Source: Armadillidium nasatum
Lineage: Eukaryota; Arthropoda; Malacostraca; Isopoda; Armadillidiidae
Direction of reading: 5' to 3'
Length of the DNA: 20,000 bases
Assembly (NCBI GenBank): GCA_009176605.1
Contig: SEYY01004362.1
Span: 17,501 to 37,500 of the forward strand
Part shown: positions 1 through 20,000 of the stretch, in pieces
How the letters are laid out: each line of letters begins with the position of its first letter
Position numbering within the stretch: position 1 is the stretch's first letter
The notes under the pieces: model-generated
Told to the model about the DNA's origin: nothing
What the model saw: only the letters and a program-made list of their open reading frames with translations
Databases searched by the model: none
Made by a program: the position numbers and the translations under genes

Positions 1-1139
1 TTTCAGAATGTCTTTCATTTTATTTTTTATTTATCTCAATTTTTCTTGCATTTACTTCCATCTGAGTGTTTTTCTACATATCTTGAAATTCTTTCTATTA
101 CTCATTAAAATTTTTGCATAATACATCCTCTACAGACTTCTCTCATGACCTCAACCGTATATTTTATTGTATTCAACTTCCACTCTGCATTCTTGATTTC
201 ATAAAAATCAGTTTCTAGTTTATAAAACTTAACTAGTATTCCTTATCTCTTCAGACCACTTACAAAATAATGTACTGTAACTTTGGGAAGGGCAAGTGGC
301 ATAGAAAGCATAATCATCTTACATGAGCCTGAATGGGTGTATAATGCACAGTTTTAGAGGAAATATGATTTTGTGTAATAATATAGGTATTCTCTGTGTA
401 CAAGAGTAAACTAAATAACTGATAAAATGATCAATTTAAATTTTATTTTTTTTTTTTTTTTTTAAATTCATGATATGCAAGATAAGATGCACAAATTGCC
501 AAGATTATCAGCTATTTTTTAAGAAAACAGAATATTAATACCTGACAGTAAAAAAAATTAATAAAAAAAAAAAAAGAGGAAATAACCAAACGTTAAAAAT
601 TCAGTAACTAATATTTAACAGGTATGAGAATTTTAAATAGTGTTGAAATTAAGCTTCAGAAGATTGTTTTTAAGATTCATTTTCCTTTAACCTTTCTCAG
701 TTCAACTTTTAAACCCTTCTTGTCACTTTGCACCAGTTAAGAAAGTTAACAGGAAGAAGGTAGGGTATTTAAGTTAATAAAGATATTGATAAAAATGATA
801 TTGAATAAAATAGTTTAAAAAAATTGGTATAGAAATTTTAAATTTGTACTTAGAAAGATATATTGAGAAATTTTTTTAAAAATATTTTAAAGAAGAGTTT
901 TACATATACTTTATTTTAAATTTCATACTTTATATGACAGTAAAATGTATTTATCTAAGAAAATAAATGTTAAAACTCTTGAAAAAATATTTCAAATATT
1001 CCCATAATTTAAATTTTACAAATGTGAAATCTTGAGTAAATTGTTATTGTTTCATTAATTACTTGTTTAATATTCAAGATAAAAATAAAAATTTCAATAT
1101 TGTATTAAATAGAACATTAGAAAAATAAGAAACAGTTAG
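1..1139. other. AT-rich non-coding segment, no gene seen
   Basis: No open frame with protein character on either strand. The segment has homopolymer runs, such as a T run near 448-464 and an A run near 560-575, but no long tandem array. If the ATAT1 exons missing from this window lie to the left, this stretch would be intron of that gene; that is inference. Confidence 0.5.
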
Positions 1140-1366
1140 AAGCCACACAGGCCTATCGAGACTGTCCCAGTCAAAACAAATATTTAATGATAATACTAAT
1201 ACATGCAACAATGACTAGGTCTATCCTATCACTAGTAATCAGTTCATTCATTCATAGTAAGATAAAAATAAAACTAAGCCCCTACATATATTTAGTAAAC
1301 CTAATTAATGACATTATACAACTAATAACACATGCAACGTGCAATGAACCAACACCCACTACAAAA

Positions 1367-1432
1367 CTGCCAGTTAGGCTTAGTCACAAGCTGGTCTAAA
1401 AATTTATATATACCTGCCAATTTGGCTTAGTC
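1367..1432 (-). repeat. Two 19-nt direct repeats in the LINE 3' UTR
   Basis: CTGCCAGTTAGGCTTAGTC at 1367-1385 and CTGCCAATTTGGCTTAGTC at 1414-1432 match at 17 of 19 positions with a 47-nt period. They lie just beyond the end of the LINE coding frame (1441), so they look like tandem units of its 3' untranslated tail. Confidence 0.6.
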
Positions 1433-2272
1433 AAATTATACTATGCAATACATAAACCATCCATATATCTATCTAGCCCCCTCTTAAATGCTGCAAGAGA
1501 ATTACAGTAAACAATCTTCTTTGGCAAGCCATTCCAAAAATTACCAACCCTATAACTGAAAGAGTATTTTCTTAGATCGATATGGCATGACTTCTTTTTA
1601 ATTTTCTTATTATACCCTCTAGTTTCTCTTACATGGTCCACTATAAAGTATTTTTCAATCTCTGTATTACTGTCAGATGCAAATATTTTGTAAACTTGTA
1701 TCATATCCCCTCTGAGAAATCTTTGAACTGAGAGAATTCCCAGCTCCTTCAACCTCTCCTCATAGCTCTTACTCTCAAAGCCAGAAATCATCCTTTTTGC
1801 TCGAACATTGTACTCTCTCCAGCATATCTATGTCTTTTCTTAAATGAGGAGCCCAAACTTGTGCACAATACTCTAATGATATCCTAACATAAACTATTAT
1901 CTAGCTTGCTTATAACCTCTTTGCTCTTTGATTTATTATACCTAACATCTTATTAGCTCTATTCCTTACTTCCAAACACTGATCACCCATTTTCAGATTA
2001 CTGCTAATAATCACAACTAAATCTTTTTCTTGGTTCACAGTCTCTAGTCAATCCCCACTCATATCATAATTAAATCCTTCATTCAAGTAATCTATATGAT
2101 GAACTTTACATTTTTTTCTATTAAAATTCATTTGCCACTTATCTGCCCATCCAAGTAGTCTATCTAGATTACCTTGAAGCTTTATACATCCATCATTATT
2201 CCTTACTGAGGTGACCACTTTGGTGTCATCTGCAAACTTAGAAACATTACATTTAAGACCTTTGTCTAAATC

Positions 2273-2290
2273 AATATATATATATATATA
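2273..2290. repeat. Short (TA)9 array inside the LINE RT frame
   Basis: About 18 nt of perfect TA lie where LINE families normally encode the Y-I-N-D-L segment between the SGVPQGS and FADD motifs. The frame now reads YIYIYIDLD. It looks like a small array growing inside the dead copy. Confidence 0.75.
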
Positions 2291-2690
2291 AGGAACAATA
2301 GTGGCCCCAACACATGAACCCTGTGGGACCCCACTCTTCACTGTTTCCCATAATGACCTATTTCCATTCAGTAGCACACACTGCCTTCTCTTCTTCAACC
2401 ACTTTTTAATCCAATTGTGCACCACTCAACTAATACCACAGTGTGACAACTTTTGCATCAGCCTTACATGGGGTACCTTATGAAAAGCTTTGCTAAAATC
2501 TAAATATATAACATCAATTGGATCACCCTTGTCTACACATTCAGTAATATATTACATAAATTCTAGAAGGTTAGTCTGACATGATTTACCCTTTCGAAAA
2601 CCATTCTGGGAGTTATGCACTATTTTGTTATCATCCAAATTTTTCATTACATGACTCTTCAGTAAGGAAGGAAAGGTGTAAAATATGAAA

Positions 2691-3580
2691 CTTGAAAATA
2701 ATAAAGTTTTTACTAGTGAAAAGTAAAAATAATGCAAGAGTGGGGTGACTTTATCAGAACTTTAATAGGATTCAAACTTTACAGGGGAATAACTTTAAAA
2801 TAATTAAATTTTAATTACTTTTAATAGTACGGATATAACTGCTTTTTATAAGACTTGGAATGGAGTATTTTTATTGCGTGCCATAATAAAGATTTGAGTG
2901 TTGATTAAACTATATTAAATTACAATAATTTAAGTGTTTAGTAGTAGCAGTTAATTGATGATGATCTTCCTAATTTGATTGTGTAATAATTGTTCGTAAA
3001 AGTTAATTTTAATATTTGTAAGTCTGATTGTAAAAGTTTAATTGAACTCACTTGTTAAAAAGGATTCAAGATGCAATTGTATTAAAAGAATAATATGTAT
3101 ATTGACTTCTTTATCATAAAACATAAATCAAATTTATTATACGAAATATATTTTGTTTCTTAAAATAACTGTTTTATTTACCTGCTAAATAAATTCCAGC
3201 AAATGTATAATGTTTGACTTTAAATACTATTATAATATACCATACCAATGTGTAGTTATTTAAATTCTGATGTTCTACTAAAAAATTATAATACAATATT
3301 TCAGAGATGAAATGTACGTAATTTTATCTCTTCATTAAATGTTGACAATTTAAAATTAAGCAATTTTAATCATTTCCTTAAAAGGCAAATTGATTTTAAC
3401 ATTATTGTACAATATTGACACCTTTTTTTATGATCAGAATACGAAATTTGTATATATACATAAATAATGTATATTGTCTGTATTTTAATAATAGTAAAAG
3501 TGACCACATATTTTCCTTTATATTCATATATGAAATTAACTTTATTTTAATATATTAATTTTGTTATTTTTCTCTCTTAG
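2691..3580. other. AT-rich segment, probably ATAT1 intron
   Basis: No coding signal seen. It ends in a pyrimidine-rich tract and the TCTCTCTTAG acceptor at 3580. Because exon 3581 starts with the third base of a codon, at least one coding exon must lie upstream. None with the ATAT1 N-terminal pattern was found here. Confidence 0.55.
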
Positions 3581-10558
<6,978 letters not shown>

Positions 10559-10952
10559 ACACAGTGAGGTGTCTCTTCCTTTTAAGCCTCCTACGAAGAT
10601 TCTGAAAAACTTTCTTTCTTTCTCAATGTTTTTATTATTGTTATTATTAGGGCTTTGTTTCTTTTTGTAAACACTTAGAGTGTTTTTATACCTTAAATGT
10701 TTTACCAACTTAGAAGCAGTGGACTTCTTTATTAATGTTTTAAGTTGCGCTTTTTTCAAAGGTTTTGTTATTGGCGCTTTTCTAAAAAGACTTTTTTATT
10801 TTTATTTTTTTTTTGATTCCTTTAAGGAGAGATTGTAAGACTTTCTAAAAAGTACATTTAGAATTTAGATATTTTATGAAGTGATAAATTTTTTTCTTTA
10901 AAAAGAGTGCATTAAAATAGGCAGGTACTGAAATGTTATATGCTTTAATTAT
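10559..10952 (+). other. ATAT1: ATAT1 3' UTR (probable)
   Basis: This follows the stop directly and is T-rich. No AATAAA was found on the plus strand between the stop and the DHDDS stop. The nearest variant signal is ATTAAA at 10911-10916, so the true mRNA end is uncertain. Confidence 0.5.
10911..10916 (+). terminator. Candidate ATAT1 poly(A) signal ATTAAA
   Basis: The second most common poly(A) hexamer in animals, 353 nt after the stop. AT-rich DNA makes chance matches likely, and I see no clear downstream GT-rich element. Confidence 0.25.
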
Positions 10953-11090
<138 letters not shown>

Positions 11091-11179
11091 TTCAAAACCA
11101 AAGAGATTTTAATCAGGTGTTTTGTTATTGTATTTTATTATGTTGTAGGCATAGTTTTAAGTCTTCTTGGATTTTTAAT

Positions 11180-11297
<118 letters not shown>

Positions 11298-11350
11298 TTG
11301 AGTATAATTTAGTAAATAATTTTTTTTTGAAAGTTTGATGGTCTTTGGAG

Positions 11351-11386
11351 ATGGCTTGTAGCTCACTGTGGTTCGAGACCCGTTGA
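11351..11386 (+). other. tRNA-like A-box/B-box scrap, possible SINE remnant
   Basis: GTAGCTCA (11358-11365) resembles a tRNA A-box start. GGTTCGAGACC (11370-11380) fits the Pol III B-box consensus GGTTCGANNCC. They are only a few bases apart rather than 30-40, so this is not an intact tRNA; an internally deleted tRNA-derived SINE is possible, as is chance. Confidence 0.25.
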
Positions 11387-12129
<743 letters not shown>

Positions 12130-12269
12130 TCCAAATATTATCATTTTAAGATCCCACTAATATAGTTTGAATTTTCTCTTTCCATCCCCATCCCCTTACT
12201 AAATCTTATCTGCTCCCCATTTCCCTTTTAAAATAATCTAATCAATATTTCATTGGGGTGGTAGGAACC

Positions 12270-13195
<926 letters not shown>

Positions 13196-13208
13196 TTTAT
13201 TATTTATT
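13196..13208 (-). terminator. DHDDS: DHDDS poly(A) signals, two AATAAA in tandem
   Basis: On the minus strand AATAAA occurs at 13208-13203 and again at 13201-13196, starting 51 nt after the DHDDS stop codon. The position and the double hexamer make this a plausible mRNA end, although the AT-rich context lowers confidence. Confidence 0.5.
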
Positions 13209-13258
13209 AAAACTCTCAAATATCTGTTTTTATTTTCCTATCCTTGATAAAGTGTGAC

Positions 13259-14221
13259 CTAGGTTAGCATCATTTGATTTAAATGATTTAATCTTTCAGC
13301 TCTCAATTCAGCAACAAACTTTCTCTGTCTCTCACGTTTTGATTGTATAAATTCTGGATAAGACGCATTCCCCTCCACTGAACCCCACACCTGCTGATCA
13401 CTTTCTTCCTCTCTCCTAGCTCGTCGTCTTGTGTCTTCTTGACGTAAGTGTAAGAGTGAATGATGGTGACGCTGGTAATGAAACACGGCTGCAAAAACGT
13501 GCCATATTGATATTTGTGGCCATAGTACCTTTGTGAAAGAACAAATGTGTGAGAGAACTTTGCCATAACAGGAAATCTGAAAGCCTAACTTCCCCCGAAG
13601 TACGAATCAGAAGATCAGGGTCTCTCCGACCTTCAGTATATAAACATTGTTCCAAAAGTTCTTCGGTAACATCTTGTGGAAGAAGTCTTCCTGTTTTACA
13701 TCCTTCCAATATGTCAGATGATGCTGTGGTAATTTCCTCCCTCGATGTGTAGGCCAAAGCCAAATTCAAACAATATTTATCATTGTTCTTGGTAGTCAAG
13801 ACTGCTTCAGCTATTAATTTTTGAAGCTTTTGTGTCAGAAGTTCAATTCTCCCAATCACTCGTATCCGAATCCCATAATTATTTAACTTTTCAATTTCCT
13901 TAATAAGTAATTCAAACTTTTCTTCCGAAAGTTTTAGGAGTCCATCAACCTCTGCTTTCGAGCGTTTGAAGTTTTCGATGCTAAATGCATAAACTGTAAC
14001 TTCCGTTATTCCTAAATCTCTGCACCATGAAAGAACCTCAGTTAATTTTTCGAAACCTTTAGAATGACCTTCTAAAGTATCTTTATGAACCTGACGGGCG
14101 AAACGACGATTACCGTCCATTATAAAAGCAACGTGTCGAGGGATTGGACCGACTTTGAGCATTCTAATAACAGCCCATTCTGTCCAGCTTCGTTTAGGTT
14201 CACTCACCCAACTCGTTGGAC
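13259..14221 (-). CDS. DHDDS: Dehydrodolichyl diphosphate synthase subunit (DHDDS), large 3' exon with one frameshift
   Basis: This is the cis-prenyltransferase subunit that, with NUS1/NgBR, extends farnesyl-PP with isopentenyl-PP at the ER to make the dolichol precursor for N-glycosylation. Counting from Pro at 14219, residues 32-41 are FIMDGNRRFA, with the catalytic Asp at 35. GHSKGF, YAFSIENFKRS and EVDGLL follow. Residues 205-220 are IRTSGEVRLSDFLLWQ, the conserved substrate-binding motif. The frame breaks after Lys230 (AAA 13530-13532). One extra G (13528-13529) leads to 37 unrelated residues and a stop at 13416-13418. Skipping it restores VLWPQISIWHVF and then a basic, Arg/Glu-rich C-terminus to TAG at 13259-13261. 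This aligns with human VLWPEYTFWNLF without a gap and gives about 319 residues (human 333). The exon begins at TTAATCCACAG|GT, with TAA just upstream in frame and no in-frame ATG, so the first codons come from an unseen exon. It could be a sequencing error, a polymorphism or a young pseudogene. Confidence 0.93.
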
Positions 14222-15259
<1,038 letters not shown>

Positions 15260-15260
<1 letters not shown>

Positions 15261-15910
15261 CAAAAAACTTAAAACTTGACTTCAATTGTTGAAGAATTCT
15301 CCTTTCCAGATAAAATGGGAATGGCAGTTGCAACCCCAGAAAGGTTATTGTCAGCCTGATGCAAAGAAGCGATTATATCACATTGTTGCCGATAGCTAAC
15401 AACTTTTTGCGACTGTTGGACTCATTTGGGCACCTCAGTCAAAGGTATTACAGATAGAAAAAAGATTTCCAAGAATAAACTGTGTACTTCAAAGTGTTTG
15501 AGAAAAATTCCTAGCATCGCAGTCGGAGAAGTCATCAAATCCAGAACTTCATAATTCCTGAGCATTTAATCAACTAAAAGATGTTAATCACTTTATTAAT
15601 AAAACTGAGAAGCCAATAATAGTGATGTATATCCACCAAAGGCAGAACCTCATATACACCAGATCACAAAAATACTACTCTTACCTGTGCATTCAGAACA
15701 ATGATCTAGAAATCCAGAGATATCCCAAATCCCCCTCCCTTTTAAATGAGCTTATGAAAGTTTTTCCACCTTCAAAGAAAACAACTCTTCACTTGAGCCC
15801 ACCACTGCCTGTCTGACATGTCTGATCAATTCTGGGAAGTACAACATGAATCGCCTATAAGGTGAAAACAGATTTCCCAAGAAAAGCCAATAGGCTTTAA
15901 TGGCTATTGT
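15260..15910. other. Unassigned GC-richer island, possible decayed coding or transposon sequence
   Basis: This block is less AT-rich than its surroundings and carries short open stretches separated by stops, for example plus-strand PDKMGMAVATPERLLSA near 15310-15357 and the frame 15622-15816. A strong minus-strand donor-like CAG|GTAAGAG lies near 15684, but its reading does not match the phase needed by DHDDS. I do not recognise the sequence. An old transposon or pseudogene is possible. Confidence 0.3.
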
Positions 15911-17850
<1,940 letters not shown>

Positions 17851-17858
17851 ATGCAGAG

Positions 17859-17886
17859 TTAGGTTAGGTTAGGTTAGGTTAGGTTA
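17859..17886 (+). repeat. Interstitial telomere-type repeat (TTAGG)5
   Basis: Five perfect TTAGG units (17859-17883) plus TTA. TTAGG is the ancestral telomere repeat of arthropods. Here it lies inside an arm, 26 nt before a (TA)n array, so it is an interstitial telomeric sequence. Confidence 0.93.
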
Positions 17887-17908
17887 TTTCAATTACAATT
17901 TAAATTTA

Positions 17909-18015
<107 letters not shown>

Positions 18016-18186
18016 CTTATTATACAAAAGAGGTTAAAAAATTTTTTTAAGCTCCACCGATTTCATAATAAAAGTTTATTAATTGACTTTTTATTATTAT
18101 TTTCACCGCATTTTTGGGAATTTCCGTTGTATTTTTTTCTCTAAAAAATGAACGTAAGATCTTTTTGACATGAGCCATTTCCATAT

Positions 18187-18192
<6 letters not shown>

Positions 18193-18280
<88 letters not shown>

Positions 18281-18290
18281 ATATATATAT
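18193..18290. repeat. (TA)n microsatellite with one break
   Basis: TA units interrupted by ATTATA near 18269. Confidence 0.95.
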
Positions 18291-18837
18291 CCCATGAATA
18301 TGAGTACAGAAGACAAATATTATACATTTACATCTTCAATAATGAGGCACATAAATATTTTACTAGTATTGACTCTGTTCTTCATATCACCAACCCTTGA
18401 GTAGTAAGAAGTTTACTTCTTTTTCACAAATATATTGATTTTTATTAATATGGGTAATCAGTCAACAATATTGATAAATCAAAATGATAATGATCTTGTA
18501 CAACAAAATAATTTTACATCACCTAAAACTAGTTTAAATATTTTGCCTTTTGTTATACTTTTCCCAAATGAAGCATATTTCCTATCTATCTTGCTTATTT
18601 CTTGATTTGAATAAAATTCAAGATAGCTGTGTTTTGCTTCAGTATTACCTTTAAATGCTCTGCTATGAAATTTTAATTATATATTTCATAAACTGACACA
18701 TTTTTTGTTTATATATATTGAAATTAGAACTGCCTGTATCCTGGTTCACTATTACCATATTCTCTTTTAACTTAAATTCCATCTACCAAGGGTGGTAATG
18801 GCACAATTGTTACTATAGGCCTAAGTGACTTCTTACC
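18291..18837. other. AT-rich non-coding segment
   Basis: No gene, repeat family or RNA recognised on either strand. Confidence 0.45.
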
Positions 18838-19100
18838 ATTTTATTTTTTTTTTAGAGCAGACCTCATCAATGAGGGCATATGTCGTCCTTCCAGGTAGAC
18901 AAAATATTGCCCTTCAGGCCATCACGAGTTCAGAGCGAGTGAACCACACACCAAGAAAACTCGTGATGCTCTCTCATACTTCTTACTGTATCTAATTTTA
19001 TTGTTCTTACTTCTATCAACACAGACAGAAAATGCTAATAAACTAACAGTGCTGAAGAAGTGAGTTTCACGTCAAGCACAGCAAAGTGAGTGAGGCATGT
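18838..19100. other. GC-richer island with inverted repeat and splice-like signals
   Basis: A long T tract ending in TTTTAG (18855) is followed by a short stretch ending CCAG|GTAGAC (donor-like, 18895). After that comes an 11-bp perfect inverted repeat, CATCACGAGTT at 18920-18930 and AACTCGTGATG at 18958-18968. A minus-strand AATG|GTAAGAAG is also present near 18834-18841. No protein frame is recognised. It could be a non-coding exon, part of a repeat, or nothing. Confidence 0.25.
18920..18968. repeat. 11-bp perfect inverted repeat with 27-nt loop
   Basis: The arms CATCACGAGTT and AACTCGTGATG can pair fully. Within the loop region GTTCA (18928-18932) and TGAAC (18940-18944) form an overlapping alternative 5-bp stem. 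Confidence 0.6.

Positions 19101-20000
<900 letters not shown>

Larger units (their letters stand above)
1140..2690 (-). mobile_element. 5'-truncated, decayed non-LTR retrotransposon (LINE) with reverse transcriptase
   Basis: Read on the minus strand from about 2670 down, one main frame shows the reverse transcriptase order of a LINE. A fingers motif NSQNGFRKGKSCQTNLLEF comes first, then motif [14 protein letters not shown] (about 2470-2506), then SGVPQGS (about 2320), then the catalytic FADDTK (FADD at 2225-2236), then WADKWQMNFNRKKCKV. A typical C-terminal part follows (EKDLVVIISSNLKMGD, EYCAQVWAPHLRK, ERLKELGILS, DLRKYSFSYRVGNFWNGLP) and ends at 1441. The frame has stops at 2552-2554, 2426-2428 and 2048-2050 and shifts frame before 1791, so the copy is dead. 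It begins inside the RT domain, which is the usual 5' truncation. The 3' UTR probably runs to about 1140. The style resembles the CR1/L2/jockey group; the exact clade is not certain. It most likely sits in an ATAT1 intron in antisense. Confidence 0.88.

Noticed and set aside
1187..1399. 70-codon plus-strand frame
   Set aside because: Antisense to the LINE 3' UTR, AT-driven residues, no motif.
13520..13535. A tiny intron or programmed frameshift at the DHDDS break
   Set aside because: The family alignment is gap-free if one base is removed, no acceptor follows, and the site does not match a known slippery motif. A simple insertion explains it.
13549..13752. Plus-strand frame inside DHDDS
   Set aside because: Antisense shadow of the strongly conserved DHDDS frame.
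14205..14207. GTG as the DHDDS start codon
   Set aside because: Nuclear genes start with ATG. Family similarity (T-S-W, compare human M-S-W) continues upstream to a good CAG|GT acceptor, so a spliced first exon fits better.
15684..15760. Minus-strand exon ending ATGCACAG|GTAAGAG as the DHDDS first exon
   Set aside because: The donor is strong, but its ATG leaves two bases over, while the DHDDS exon needs one. The frame would be wrong.

Overview
This is a very AT-rich window from a eukaryotic nuclear genome. It carries two recognisable, convergently transcribed, intron-containing housekeeping genes, decayed non-LTR retrotransposon copies and an exceptional load of (TA)n microsatellites: about 15 long arrays, roughly 2 kb or 10% of the window. 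An interstitial block of TTAGG, the ancestral arthropod telomere unit, together with the LINE type and the microsatellite density, suggests an arthropod. A malacostracan crustacean is my best guess, but this is inference; I cannot name the species.

Layout. 1-1140 is AT-rich with no gene seen. About 1140-2690 (minus) is a 5'-truncated LINE with several stops. 3581-10558 (plus) holds the nine last coding exons of an alpha-tubulin N-acetyltransferase (ATAT1/MEC-17). Their intron phases form one continuous 424-residue frame: the GNAT-like catalytic domain lies in the first three exons and a long Ser/Pro/Arg-rich tail in the rest. The exons before residue ~38 (human numbering) were not found and probably lie to the left of the window. 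If so, 1-3580 is probably intron. The introns hold (TA)n arrays, a LINE 3'-domain scrap at about 6655-6840, and two old tandem duplications.

10559-13258 is 3' UTR plus convergent intergenic DNA with four (TA)n arrays. 13259-14221 (minus) is one large exon of DHDDS, the cis-prenyltransferase catalytic subunit of dehydrodolichyl diphosphate synthase. It contains one extra G at 13528-13529 that breaks the frame close to the C-terminal region. All recognised active-site motifs precede the break, and the downstream reading continues perfectly in the +1 frame. The first few codons must lie in an upstream exon that I did not find. 14222-20000 is DHDDS intron and upstream or intergenic DNA. It holds more (TA)n arrays, the (TTAGG)5 block, a slightly GC-richer unassigned island (about 15260-15910) and an 11-bp inverted repeat in another island near 18850-19000.

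The two genes have unrelated roles: microtubule acetylation, and dolichol synthesis for glycosylation. They share only their convergent position. I saw no new multi-gene system. The points most worth checking are splice acceptors sitting directly against hypervariable (TA)n or (ATT)n arrays, the DHDDS frameshift, the telomere-type block, and microsatellites tied to LINE sequence.
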